Shown in pieces: positions 18,329 through 26,755 of a stretch of 64,000 nucleotides of DNA. This DNA is from Providencia sp. R33 (lineage in GTDB: Bacteria > Pseudomonadota > Gammaproteobacteria > Enterobacterales > Enterobacteriaceae). The DNA lies in the NCBI RefSeq assembly GCF_019343475.1, contig NZ_CP072453.1, forward strand, positions 3,286,001-3,350,000, read 5' to 3'. Under the pieces are notes generated by a model that did not search any database, was not told where the DNA came from, and saw nothing but the letters and a program-made list of their open reading frames with translations. A program made the translations under genes and the position numbers. Numbering within the stretch: position 1 is the first letter of the stretch; every line of letters starts with the position of its first letter.

Positions 18329-18347
18329 CTTAAAAAGGAGAGAGACA

Positions 18348-20486
18348 GTGGGAACGGTTGTCATTAAAAGAGATGGTTGTCAGGTCAGTTTTGACCTTCC
18401 AAGAATACAAGAAGCCGTAAAGCGCGCAGCCGCAGCGGTGAATGTTAAGGATGACGATTATTGTCTTCAAGTTGCTTCTATCGTCACAGAGCAGCTTTGC
18501 AACCGTAACCAAGTGGATATTGGTGAAATCCAAGATGCTGTTGAAAACCAATTGATGTCAGGGCCGTACAAAGATTTAGCCCGTGCGTACATCGAATATC
18601 GCCATGATAGGGACAGCGAGCGTGAAAAACGCAGCCAGCTTACCCATGATATTCGTGGATTAATTGAGCAAAGTAATGTCTCTCTGTTAAATGAAAATGC
18701 CAATAAAGACAGTAAAGTGATCCCAACTCAGCGAGATTTACTTGCTGGGATCGTAGCAAAACATTATGCCAAACAGCATATTTTACCTCGTGATGTCGTT
18801 TTAGCTCATGAAAGAGGTGAAATTCACTATCACGACCTCGATTATGCGCCATTCTTCCCGATGTTTAACTGTATGCTAATTGACCTAAAAGGTATGTTAA
18901 CTAACGGGTTTAAGATGGGAAATGCGGAAATTGAGCCACCTAAATCTATTTCAACAGCAACAGCGGTAACAGCGCAAATTATTGCTCAAGTGGCTAGCCA
19001 TATTTATGGTGGCACAACCATCAACCGCATTGATGAGATTTTAGCGCCTTATGTGGCGATCAGTTACCAAAAACACTTAGAAGTGGCCCAAGAATGGGGA
19101 ATTGCTGACGCAGAAGGTTACGCACAAAGCCGCACAGATAAAGAGTGTTATGATGCATTCCAATCTTTAGAGTATGAAGTGAATACACTGCATACCGCCA
19201 ATGGCCAAACACCGTTTGTTACGTTTGGTTTTGGGTTAGGCACATCAAAAGAAGCGCGCTTAATTCAACAATCAATTCTGAAAAACCGTATTGCAGGCCT
19301 TGGAAAAAACCGCAAAACCGCCGTGTTCCCTAAACTGGTTTTCGCTATCAAAGATGGGCTAAACCACAAACTTAACGACCCAAATTACGATATCAAGCAA
19401 TTAGCCTTAGAATGTGCCAGCAAGCGCATGTACCCCGATATCCTCAATTATGACCGTGTGGTTGATGTCACTGGTTCATTTAAAACCCCAATGGGTTGCC
19501 GCAGCTTCTTAGGGATTTATGAAGAAAATGGCGAACAAATTCATGATGGTCGCAACAATTTAGGCGTCATCAGCCTGAACTTGCCGCGTATCGCCATTGA
19601 AGCGCAAGGCAGCGAAGATGCATTCTGGGCGTTATTAGATGAGCGCCTTGCTATCGCGAAAAAAGCCTTAATGACACGAATTGCCCGCCTAGAAACCGTG
19701 AAAGCCCGTGTTGCCCCTATCCTGTATATGGAAGGTGCGTGTGGTGTAAGATTAAAAGCGGACGATAATGTCGCTGAGATATTCAAAAATGGCAGAGCCT
19801 CAATTTCCTTAGGTTACATTGGATTACATGAAACTATCAATGCGCTATTTGGCTCAGAAACCCACGTGTATGACAGCGAAAAACTGCGTGAAAAAGCCGT
19901 GGCTATTGTTGATCGTCTACGCCAAGCCACAGACGAGTGGAAAGCACAAACAGGCTACGGTTTCAGCTTATATAGCACACCAAGTGAAAATTTATGCGAC
20001 CGATTTTGCCGCATCGACACCGCGGAATTCGGTGTCATTAATGGCGTCACAGATAAAGGCTACTACACCAACAGTTTCCATTTAGATGTTGAAAAACAAG
20101 TTAATCCATACGACAAAATTGACTTTGAAGCGCCGTATCCTGCAATCGCGAATGGCGGTTTTATCTGTTACGGCGAGTACCCTAACTTGCAACATAACGT
20201 CAGGGCACTGGAAGATGTGTGGGATTATAGCTATCAACACGTTCCTTATTATGGAACCAACACACCAATAGATGAATGTTATGAATGTGGTTTTTCTGGT
20301 GAATTTTCCTGTACTAGCAAAGGGTTTACCTGCCCCGCTTGCGGCAACCATGACACCAACCGTGTTTCGGTGATCCGCCGCGTATGTGGCTATTTAGGCA
20401 GCCCTGATGCACGCCCATTTAACGCAGGTAAACAAGAAGAAGTGAAGCGCCGTATCAAACACTTAGGTAATGGCCAAATAGGTTAA
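18348..20486 (+). CDS. nrdD: Anaerobic ribonucleoside-triphosphate reductase, large subunit
   Basis: 712 residues from the GTG at 18348, the same length as E. coli NrdD. That GTG has AGGAG 9 bases upstream; a GTG at 18321 would overlap a DnaA box and add nine non-conserved residues. It reduces ribonucleoside triphosphates to deoxy forms without oxygen, using formate and a glycyl radical. The ATP-cone lies at the N-terminus; the glycyl radical site is Gly681 in RVCGYLGSPDARP. Four C-terminal zinc cysteines are in CYECGF and CPACGN. It is activated by NrdG, encoded next. Confidence 0.98.
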   Translation: MGTVVIKRDGCQVSFDLPRIQEAVKRAAAAVNVKDDDYCLQVASIVTEQLCNRNQVDIGEIQDAVENQLMSGPYKDLARAYIEYRHDRDSEREKRSQLTHDIRGLIEQSNVSLLNENANKDSKVIPTQRDLLAGIVAKHYAKQHILPRDVVLAHERGEIHYHDLDYAPFFPMFNCMLIDLKGMLTNGFKMGNAEIEPPKSISTATAVTAQIIAQVASHIYGGTTINRIDEILAPYVAISYQKHLEVAQEWGIADAEGYAQSRTDKECYDAFQSLEYEVNTLHTANGQTPFVTFGFGLGTSKEARLIQQSILKNRIAGLGKNRKTAVFPKLVFAIKDGLNHKLNDPNYDIKQLALECASKRMYPDILNYDRVVDVTGSFKTPMGCRSFLGIYEENGEQIHDGRNNLGVISLNLPRIAIEAQGSEDAFWALLDERLAIAKKALMTRIARLETVKARVAPILYMEGACGVRLKADDNVAEIFKNGRASISLGYIGLHETINALFGSETHVYDSEKLREKAVAIVDRLRQATDEWKAQTGYGFSLYSTPSENLCDRFCRIDTAEFGVINGVTDKGYYTNSFHLDVEKQVNPYDKIDFEAPYPAIANGGFICYGEYPNLQHNVRALEDVWDYSYQHVPYYGTNTPIDECYECGFSGEFSCTSKGFTCPACGNHDTNRVSVIRRVCGYLGSPDARPFNAGKQEEVKRRIKHLGNGQIG

Positions 20487-20490
20487 TGGT

Positions 20491-20955
20491 ATGAATTATC
20501 ACCAGTATTATCCTGTTGATGTGGTTAATGGCCCAGGAACCCGTTGCACACTGTTTGTAGCGGGGTGTGTCCACCAGTGCCGCGGTTGTTATAACCAAAG
20601 TACGTGGCGAGTGGATTCTGGCGCGCCATTCACTCAAGAAATGGAAGACCAAATCATCCAAGATTTGCAAGATACCCGTATCCGCCGACAAGGGCTCTCC
20701 CTCTCTGGCGGAGACCCTCTGCACCCAGCCAATTTGCCAGCGGTGCTCAAGTTAGTAAAGCGAGTGAAAGCGGTCTGCCCGGATAAGGACATCTGGGTAT
20801 GGACTGGCTATAAGCTAGCTGAATTGACGCTCGAACAACAAAAAGTTGTCAGCTTGGTTAATACCTTAGTTGACGGCAAGTTTGAGCAAGATTTACACGA
20901 CCCACGCTTAATTTGGCGCGGCAGTGCAAATCAAGTGATCCACCATTTGCGCTAG
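20491..20955 (+). CDS. nrdG: Anaerobic ribonucleotide reductase activating enzyme
   Basis: 154 residues (E. coli 154). A radical SAM protein that generates the glycyl radical on NrdD. The CxxxCxxC cluster ligands are Cys26, Cys30 and Cys33 (AGCVHQCRGCYN), and the SAM-binding GGDPL motif is in LSLSGGDPLHPAN. It starts 4 bases after the nrdD stop. Its 3' end overlaps the convergent yhbP stop by four bases. Confidence 0.98.
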   Translation: MNYHQYYPVDVVNGPGTRCTLFVAGCVHQCRGCYNQSTWRVDSGAPFTQEMEDQIIQDLQDTRIRRQGLSLSGGDPLHPANLPAVLKLVKRVKAVCPDKDIWVWTGYKLAELTLEQQKVVSLVNTLVDGKFEQDLHDPRLIWRGSANQVIHHLR

Positions 20956-21401
20956 GCTTCTCGGGCCCAATGCAATTTGGTGCCAAACCCCAACTTGTTG
21001 TCCACCATTTTAACCTTCGTTAAGTGAAGCTGCCATACAGGTAGCTTCGCCGCGAGGGCCACGGGAAATCGTCGGCAATAGGCATTTCGCGCTTGCAGCT
21101 CAGCCTCTCCGCCAAGCTTTTCAATTTCACCAATAAATTGAACCCCTTGTATCGCATTTACCGCTTTGGTTTGCGCAGAGATAGTGCCCGCCACTTGGGT
21201 GTTAGCCATCATCAATTGACCATGTGTAGAGTTGGGATCCGTCATGAGGATCAACGACATACTTTTCGCATCAAATGCATAATAACAACTGGCAGGCCAG
21301 ATATCATTGAGATGGTGAGTGAATAGAGAAAAAACATGTTGGCGGGAAATATAGCGTTGGATGTGTTTTAAGGTTTGTTCAGGCGTCATAGCGGTTTCCA
21401 T
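20952..21401 (-). CDS. yhbP: YhbP-family (UPF0306) PNP-oxidase-fold protein
   Basis: 149 residues, similar along its length to E. coli YhbP (QHVFSLFTHH, AGTISAQTKAV, IQGVQFIGEIEKLGG, YCRRFPVA, LGFGTKLHW). The family has a split-barrel flavin-binding fold related to pyridoxine-phosphate oxidase; its function is not established. METAMTPEQ is chosen because the E. coli protein begins MET; ATG at 21389 is an alternative. It converges on nrdG, and this is the junction between two regions that lie far apart in E. coli. Confidence 0.85.
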   Translation of the reverse strand: METAMTPEQTLKHIQRYISRQHVFSLFTHHLNDIWPASCYYAFDAKSMSLILMTDPNSTHGQLMMANTQVAGTISAQTKAVNAIQGVQFIGEIEKLGGEAELQARNAYCRRFPVALAAKLPVWQLHLTKVKMVDNKLGFGTKLHWAREA

Positions 21402-21553
21402 ATAAACCCGTTCAGAACAAGCTCTTGGAGATAACTCCGTGAGCTCGTTAAAACAGTTCTGAACGTAGGCGTAAATTCGCTATTACTATACTCTAACTAG
21501 CTGAAATATTAAGCTAAATATTTTTAGGCTTATATGCCAACTAAATTCGAGTA
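21402..21553. other. Upstream region of yhbP with an interrupted palindrome
   Basis: GTTCAGAAC at 21410-21418 pairs with GTTCTGAAC at 21456-21464, with inner complementary segments (GGAG/CTCC and AGCTC/GAGCT) between. The whole 56 bases could fold as one long hairpin just before the yhbP start. Its role is unknown. Confidence 0.45.
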
Positions 21554-21680
21554 TTTACTCTAAATAATTCGAGTTGTAGCTAGGCGGCAAGTGAACGAGG
21601 CGCTAGGAGCATACATAAGTATGTGACTAGTGCGAATGAACGCGGCCAACAACGCTACGGCTCGAAGTATGACGAGTAAA
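21554..21680. repeat. ERIC element
   Basis: Exactly 127 bp with perfect terminal inverted repeats TTTACTC...GAGTAAA and the ERIC core GGAGCATACATAAGTATGTG at 21606-21625. It ends two bases from the stop codon of the DUF1471 gene. Confidence 0.92.
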
Positions 21681-21682
21681 GA

Positions 21683-21934
21683 TTATTTATAGATAGCCGC
21701 AGTACCACTCATTGAATTCTCACCGCTTGCAGAAATCACACGGAAAGAAGTTGCGCCAGCTTCATCAGCTTTTTTGGCCAATTGTGCGGTCAGGTCATTT
21801 ACACTAACGGCACCAGTCACTGAGACATAACCCGCAGCTGGTTGGCTAGAATGTTGAACTTCATCAGCAGCCATTGAACCAAATGATACAGCACCTAAAG
21901 CTAAAGCAGCAGCAAATAATGTTGATTTTTTCAT
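21683..21934 (-). CDS. DUF1471 (YhcN/BhsA-like) small periplasmic protein
   Basis: 83 residues: a Sec signal peptide (MKKSTLFAAALALGA..., cleaved after SMA) and a roughly 60-residue mature domain typical of the YhcN/BhsA/McbA family (GYVSVTGAVSVNDLTAQLAK, DEAGATSFRVISASGEN, SGTAAIYK). Family members are stress-induced periplasmic or outer-membrane-associated proteins affecting biofilm and stress tolerance. The particular paralog cannot be named with certainty. AAAAAGGAA sits upstream of the ATG. Confidence 0.85.
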   Translation of the reverse strand: MKKSTLFAAALALGAVSFGSMAADEVQHSSQPAAGYVSVTGAVSVNDLTAQLAKKADEAGATSFRVISASGENSMSGTAAIYK

Positions 21935-22204
21935 CGTATATTCCTTTTTGTAAACTTGATTTTTAATCGGGGTTTTTACTGTTCCCCTGTGATATGGATC
22001 ATATTATGCGCTTTAACTTGGAATGAAAATTAGCATATTTTGCTATATTTATTCAAATAAATTGAATTATAACCTATGTTGAGGTTGCTGCTTTGTGACA
22101 ACTTTATTACGTTTTTTATTTATATATTAATGTGTTATAAATAACTTCTTTAACGAATATATTCGTCTTTAACCCATTGTTTTTAACTGATAAAGCAGCA
22201 CATA

Positions 22205-22543
22205 ATGACAAAAAACACGTCAGAAAAAAGCGAATTAAAGCAAAATAGCTGGTATCTCTATCTAGTGAGGGAGAAAAATAACGCACTTTATTGCGGGATC
22301 ACGACGGATGTACAGCGCCGATTTGCACAACATAAAGCGGGAACGGGAGCAAAAGCATTGAAAGGAAAAATGCCACTAACATTAGCATTTTCATGTTTGA
22401 TTGGTTCGCGTTCAGTCGCATCCCAACTGGAATATAAGGTTAAGCAACTGAGTAAAAAGACAAAAGAAAGGCTGGTCATTGACCAGCCTAGCGATTTGAC
22501 GGCTTATTTAGCTCAGGCTAAATTGTCAAAATGTGAAGAATAG
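22205..22543 (+). CDS. yhbQ: GIY-YIG nuclease-superfamily protein YhbQ
   Basis: 112 residues, an UPF0213 protein like E. coli YhbQ (100 aa) with an N-terminal extension of about 12 residues. The GIY-YIG core is visible: [20 protein letters not shown] and [17 protein letters not shown], followed by [14 protein letters not shown]. In E. coli YhbQ has DNA-cleaving activity, but its physiological role is uncertain. Its last 31 bases overlap the convergent yhbS gene. Confidence 0.88.
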   Translation: MTKNTSEKSELKQNSWYLYLVREKNNALYCGITTDVQRRFAQHKAGTGAKALKGKMPLTLAFSCLIGSRSVASQLEYKVKQLSKKTKERLVIDQPSDLTAYLAQAKLSKCEE

Positions 22544-23019
22544 ACCACATCACCTTGTTGCTCGCCTATCCCACCATTTTCTAACCCACAAATTAAAAAG
22601 TGAGCTTGTTGTTCTGGCCACTGGCAACGAATGCCATGCTTAGAAGCAGGCACAAACCCAAAGCGCGAGTAATATTGCTCATCACCCAGCACAACCACTG
22701 CACCATAACCAAATTCATTCAGGCTATCTAACCCCTCATAAACCAGTTTCTCTGCAATGCCTTGCCCTTGGTGGGCTTTATTAACGGCTAAAGGTGCTAA
22801 CCCAACCCATTGTACGTCTTCGCCATTTAGGTCAACGGGGGTGAAGCCCACATAGCCTATCACTTCACCATTATCATTGGTGGCAACAACCCCCAATGTC
22901 AGCAAACCGTCTTCACGTAGGTGTTGAACAAGGTTAGCTTCTGCTTCTGTTGGGAAGGTTTCTCGCAGTAGCCTATCAATGCCCATGGCATCAACAGGGA
23001 TCTCTACCCGAATTAGCAT
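22513..23019 (-). CDS. yhbS: GNAT-family N-acetyltransferase YhbS
   Basis: 168 residues matching E. coli YhbS (167 aa): MLIRVEIP at the start, [21 protein letters not shown], the acetyl-CoA loop [11 protein letters not shown] (QxxGxG/A) and [22 protein letters not shown]. The substrate is unknown. Its start overlaps the ubiT 3' end by seven bases, suggesting co-expression with anaerobic ubiquinone synthesis. Confidence 0.9.
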   Translation of the reverse strand: MLIRVEIPVDAMGIDRLLRETFPTEAEANLVQHLREDGLLTLGVVATNDNGEVIGYVGFTPVDLNGEDVQWVGLAPLAVNKAHQGQGIAEKLVYEGLDSLNEFGYGAVVVLGDEQYYSRFGFVPASKHGIRCQWPEQQAHFLICGLENGGIGEQQGDVVYSSHFDNLA

Positions 23020-23558
23020 GAGGTCAACGCAGGGGCTTTATGCTCTGCGTCCTCGCTATCTTGTACCGTTTTAATCACTTCAGCTAATTGCAATAATGCG
23101 AAACGCAAGGGCGCTGGCATATTTTCGAGCTCAAACGCATCCATCAAGTTTTTCACATATAACCCTAACTCGGTATCCCCTTCAATCACCAAACGGCGTT
23201 GGAAAAATAATGTATCAGGGTCTTCTTTCCGTGCTGCAATCAACACCAAATCATTGGCATTGCCGCTAACACTGACATCGGCATCTGCCTGTTGCTTGAC
23301 TGCTAACTGACCATTTTGTAGGCTGATAAACCACACCAATGCTAAATCACGGACTTCCACTTTAAGCCACTTATCTTCGAGAAAATCAAGCTCCCCTTCT
23401 TTTACTGACTCACGAAACTGCCAACTTAACAGTTGTTCAAGCACCTGACGCTGAACAGCAAATGGGGTCACCTTTAAAGGTAATTTCAAAAGTGAAGGGC
23501 CTTTTGTGATGAGTTGAGAACGAATTTTACCTAACACAATACTGACTCCCGTATTCAT
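23013..23558 (-). CDS. ubiT: Anaerobic ubiquinone-synthesis accessory factor UbiT
   Basis: 181 residues (E. coli YhbT/UbiT 174) consisting of an SCP2 sterol-carrier-like domain. UbiT binds polyprenyl intermediates and is needed for oxygen-independent ubiquinone synthesis with UbiU and UbiV, whose genes lie divergently 354 bases away. Conserved segments include LLSWQFRESVKEGELDFLE, VSVSGNANDLVLIAARKEDPDTLFFQRRLVIEGDTELGL and the C-terminal helix. ATG at 23558 matches the family N-terminus closely enough. Confidence 0.92.
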   Translation of the reverse strand: MNTGVSIVLGKIRSQLITKGPSLLKLPLKVTPFAVQRQVLEQLLSWQFRESVKEGELDFLEDKWLKVEVRDLALVWFISLQNGQLAVKQQADADVSVSGNANDLVLIAARKEDPDTLFFQRRLVIEGDTELGLYVKNLMDAFELENMPAPLRFALLQLAEVIKTVQDSEDAEHKAPALTSC

Positions 23559-23912
23559 TGTCTGCCCATTTTCGTGTAACTACTTAATCAGAGTAGCAGC
23601 TCGAAGTAATTAGGGTAACATGTTGTCTATACACATAATTTAAAAAAATTCTAACAATCAATAATGATATTGGTTGATATTATTGATGCGTTATTTGGGT
23701 TATGATAAGTATCTTGCCAAAAAATCGGGGCACGGGTCTGATCCTATATCAATTTTTACCCATCTCGCCAATATTTATTTTTTATCTGCCCATTTTGCCA
23801 TTTACGTAACGAATACAAACATCCATTAACAATTTCTCTGCTCTAAATCAAAATCTATAACAGTTCCCTTGACTAAAATAGCGGCTGTCAAAATTTATAC
23901 AGGGATAGGTTA
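23559..23912. promoter_or_regulatory. Divergent ubiT / ubiU control region
   Basis: A 354-base AT-rich spacer. An FNR-like box CTGCTCTAAATCAA (23839-23852; eight of ten consensus positions) is centred at -41.5 relative to the start expected from the -10 hexamer TAAAAT at 23875-23880, an ideal class II layout for FNR activation of ubiUV. The rest shows no ORF or repeat; the ubiT promoter must also lie here. Confidence 0.6.
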
Positions 23913-24908
23913 ATGGAATTACTCTGCCCAGCAGGAAACTTACCTGCTTTAAAAGCCGCTGTGGATAATGGCGCTGATGCGGTGTATATCGGGCTAAAAA
24001 ATGATACTAACGCACGCCACTTTGCAGGTTTGAATTTTACGCAAAAAAAACTGCATGAAGCAGAACGTTATATTCACAGCCGCAATCGTAAATTGCATAT
24101 CGCCATCAATACATTTGCTCACCCAGATGGCTACCAGCGATGGCAAGATTCGGTAGATCTTGCCGCTGACCTTGGTGCCGATGCCCTTATTATAGCCGAT
24201 ATCGCGATGCTAGAGTACGCTGCCACTAAATACCCGCATATTGAAAGACATGTTTCCGTGCAAGCCTCTGCCACCAATACCGAAGCAATCCGCTTTTATC
24301 AGCGCAACTTTGATGTCCACCGCGTCGTACTGCCTCGCGTACTTTCAATTCATCAAGTTAAGCAACTGGCGAAAAATAGCCCTGTCCCCCTCGAGGTATT
24401 TGCTTTTGGTAGCCTGTGTATTATGGCCGAAGGGCGCTGTTATTTATCCTCTTACCTGACGGGAGAGTCCCCAAATACCGTTGGAGCCTGTTCCCCTGCC
24501 CGCTTTGTGCGTTGGCAACAAACGGCTGATGGTATGGAATCACGCCTCAATGACGTGCTTATCGACCGTTATAAAGCCGATGAAAATGCAGGTTACCCAA
24601 CATTGTGTAAAGGCCGCTATTTGGTGGACGAGCAGAAATACCATGTTCTCGAAGAGCCCACCAGCCTCAATACGATTGAATTATTACCTGAGCTAATGGC
24701 AGCAAATATTGCCTCCGTGAAAATTGAAGGTCGCCAACGTAGCCCTGCTTATGTTTCTGAAGTAGCGCGCATTTGGCGCCAAGCCATTGACCGTTATAAA
24801 GCCAACCCGGATAAATTTGTCACCGATTCTAAATGGATGAAAGCGCTTGGAAAGCTTTCTGAAGGAAGCCAAACCACGTTGGGTGCTTATCATCGCAAAT
24901 GGCAATAA
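23913..24908 (+). CDS. ubiU: Ubiquinone-synthesis peptidase-U32-like protein UbiU
   Basis: 331 residues (E. coli YhbU 331). UbiU and UbiV form a 4Fe-4S heterodimer used for oxygen-independent hydroxylation of the ubiquinone ring. The four cluster cysteines are at 169, 176, 193 and 232, identical to E. coli. The U32 signature is at EVFAFGSLCIMAEGRCYLSS. The start MELLCPAGN is conserved, and the gene is followed by ubiV after 18 bases. Confidence 0.97.
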   Translation: MELLCPAGNLPALKAAVDNGADAVYIGLKNDTNARHFAGLNFTQKKLHEAERYIHSRNRKLHIAINTFAHPDGYQRWQDSVDLAADLGADALIIADIAMLEYAATKYPHIERHVSVQASATNTEAIRFYQRNFDVHRVVLPRVLSIHQVKQLAKNSPVPLEVFAFGSLCIMAEGRCYLSSYLTGESPNTVGACSPARFVRWQQTADGMESRLNDVLIDRYKADENAGYPTLCKGRYLVDEQKYHVLEEPTSLNTIELLPELMAANIASVKIEGRQRSPAYVSEVARIWRQAIDRYKANPDKFVTDSKWMKALGKLSEGSQTTLGAYHRKWQ

Positions 24909-24926
24909 TTAAAAGGTAAAACTATC

Positions 24927-25802
24927 ATGCAGTACTCTTTAGGATCTGTGCTTTATTACTGGCCAAAACAGATGTTAAACGACTTTTATCAACTCGCCAT
25001 GCAAAGTGAAGCCGATATTATCTATCTTGGCGAAACGGTATGCAGCAAGCGCCGTGAAATGAAGCCCAATGATTGGATAGAGCTGGCCCAGCAATTAGCC
25101 AAAAGTGGTAAGCAAATCGTCTTGAGCTCCCTTGCGCTGTTACAAGCGCCTTCAGAGCTAAAAGAAATCACAAAATTGGTAGATAACGGCGAGTTTTTAC
25201 TTGAAGCGCACGATTTTGGCGTCATCAACATGTTGGTGGATAAAAAACTGCCATTTGTGGCTGGGCACGGCCTCAATTGCTACAACGCCCAAGCACTAAA
25301 TATTTTACTGCGCCAAGGCATGACACGTTGGTGCATGCCTGTTGAGCTCTCCCGTGATTGGTTGATTAACTTACTCAATCAATGTGAAGAAATCGGTATT
25401 CGCCATAAATTCGAAGTGGAAGTCATGAGTTACGGCCATCTTCCCCTTGCCTATTCAGCCCGCTGCTTTACTGCTCGTTCAGAAAACAAGCAAAAAGACG
25501 ATTGCGAAACCTGCTGCATTAATTACCCTCAAGGGCGCAAGGTGCTTTCCCAAGAGCAACAACAAGTGTTTACCTTAAATGGTATCCAAACGCTCAGTGG
25601 TGACTGCTATAACCTCGGGAATGAGTTGGCATCGATGAAAGGTTTAGTGGATATTGTACGCATTTCCCCTGAAAGTGTTGAGTCCCTTGATGTACTTGCT
25701 CGGTTTAAGGCTAATGAAGATGGCATGATGCCATTGCGTATTGAAAACCAAAGCTGTAACGGCTATTGGCGGCAGATAGCGGGCTTGTCGATGGTGCCTT
25801 AG
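24927..25802 (+). CDS. ubiV: Ubiquinone-synthesis peptidase-U32-like protein UbiV
   Basis: 291 residues (E. coli YhbV 292). Cluster cysteines at 39, 180, 193 and 197 match the E. coli numbering exactly (ETVCSK, SARCFTAR, DDCETCC). Partner of UbiU; the operon has one upstream FNR-like promoter. No terminator is seen before the prlF operator, so transcription may continue into the next gene. Confidence 0.97.
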   Translation: MQYSLGSVLYYWPKQMLNDFYQLAMQSEADIIYLGETVCSKRREMKPNDWIELAQQLAKSGKQIVLSSLALLQAPSELKEITKLVDNGEFLLEAHDFGVINMLVDKKLPFVAGHGLNCYNAQALNILLRQGMTRWCMPVELSRDWLINLLNQCEEIGIRHKFEVEVMSYGHLPLAYSARCFTARSENKQKDDCETCCINYPQGRKVLSQEQQQVFTLNGIQTLSGDCYNLGNELASMKGLVDIVRISPESVESLDVLARFKANEDGMMPLRIENQSCNGYWRQIAGLSMVP

Positions 25803-25830
25803 TTAAATCACATTCGCGCACATAAAAAGT

Positions 25831-25862
25831 AATGCACTTGCATTTCGCAATGCATTTGCATT
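25831..25862. promoter_or_regulatory. Tandem palindromic operator upstream of prlF
   Basis: AATGCACTTGCATT (25831-25844) and AATGCATTTGCATT (25849-25862) are two copies of the palindrome AATGCA-N2-TGCATT spaced 18 bases apart, 39 bases before the antitoxin start. Autoregulation by the antitoxin (complex) is the usual mode for such pairs, so these are candidate PrlF or PrlF-YhaV sites. Confidence 0.65.
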
Positions 25863-25900
25863 ACACTCATTGTAAAATGAAATGCGATGAGGCAAATAAA

Positions 25901-26239
25901 ATGATTGATTTAAACCCAGCTACGGTATCGCTGCGTGCCAAATCCCGCCTGACCGAACGCAGCCAAACAACGATCCCCGCCGCTATACGTGATGCTCTAC
26001 ACTTAAAACCCGGTGAAACCATTGAATATTCGCTACTTGCGGATGGTAATGTCATTATGTCTCGCCAAACTGAGCCACAAGACGACCCAGTTGTCTCTCA
26101 ATTTTTGACATTCCTTGAGAAAGACATGAGAGAAAACCCACGACATATCTACCCTGCCCCTGTAGCATTATGGAATAAGATCAATGAACTGACCGCTAAT
26201 ATAGATATTGATTTAGATGCGCCACTGACTGACGAGTAA
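25901..26239 (+). CDS. prlF: Type II antitoxin, PrlF (SohA) family
   Basis: 112 residues from the ATG at 25901, which has TGAGG upstream; a longer frame starting at 25832 runs through the palindromic operator and is not conserved. The swapped-hairpin AbrB-type DNA-binding domain is visible (LTERSQTTIPAAIRDALHLKPGETIEYSLL, matching E. coli GQTTIPAPVREALKLKPG), followed by the PrlF C-terminal part (FLTFLEKDMRENP...). It neutralises the YhaV toxin encoded 17 bases downstream and probably represses its own promoter. Confidence 0.92.
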   Translation: MIDLNPATVSLRAKSRLTERSQTTIPAAIRDALHLKPGETIEYSLLADGNVIMSRQTEPQDDPVVSQFLTFLEKDMRENPRHIYPAPVALWNKINELTANIDIDLDAPLTDE

Positions 26240-26256
26240 CATGAGGTAACAGGGAA

Positions 26257-26751
26257 ATGTTAGAAATTAATGGATGGAAAATTTTTTTTCACGCCTGTTT
26301 TTTAGAGCAGCTAGTAGCATTAGTCAGCACAGTTCAATCCTTAAAAACCGCCGATCCAGCAGGCTATAAAAAGAAAGCACCAACCAAATTATTGGCGGCA
26401 ATAAATAAAGTCATTGAAGAACGTATTGCCGTTAACCCACTCGACCCTATGTTTTACCAAGGAGATACGTTGGGTACAGAACATAAACATTGGTTTCGAG
26501 CTAAATTCTTACAGCAATTTCGCTTATTCTTCCGCTGTAGCGAGAAAAATAAAACTATCATCATTGGCTGGGTGAATGACTTCAGCACATTACGTGCTTA
26601 TGACTCAAAGAATGATGCCTACAAAGTTTTTTCCGCCATGCTTAAAGCAGGGGTTCCCCCCGATGACAGGGAAACATTAAACAAAGAGGCTCAAATGGTG
26701 TCTCAAACCATCGAGCCTCACATTATGACAGGCTTATTTTCGAATAAATAA
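26257..26751 (+). CDS. yhaV: Type II toxin, YhaV family ribonuclease
   Basis: 164 residues, similar to E. coli YhaV (154 aa), a RelE-superfamily ribosome-dependent mRNA interferase. Conserved blocks INGWKIFFHACFLEQL, KAPTKLLAAINKVI, GDTLGTEHKHWFRAKFLQQFRLFFR and IIGWVNDFSTLRAYDSKNDAYKVF are present, with catalytic-type Arg, His and Lys residues in HKHWFRAKF. Second gene of the prlF-yhaV pair; AGGGA precedes the ATG. Its stop lies four bases from the convergent permease gene. Confidence 0.92.
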   Translation: MLEINGWKIFFHACFLEQLVALVSTVQSLKTADPAGYKKKAPTKLLAAINKVIEERIAVNPLDPMFYQGDTLGTEHKHWFRAKFLQQFRLFFRCSEKNKTIIIGWVNDFSTLRAYDSKNDAYKVFSAMLKAGVPPDDRETLNKEAQMVSQTIEPHIMTGLFSNK

Positions 26752-26755
26752 AAAC

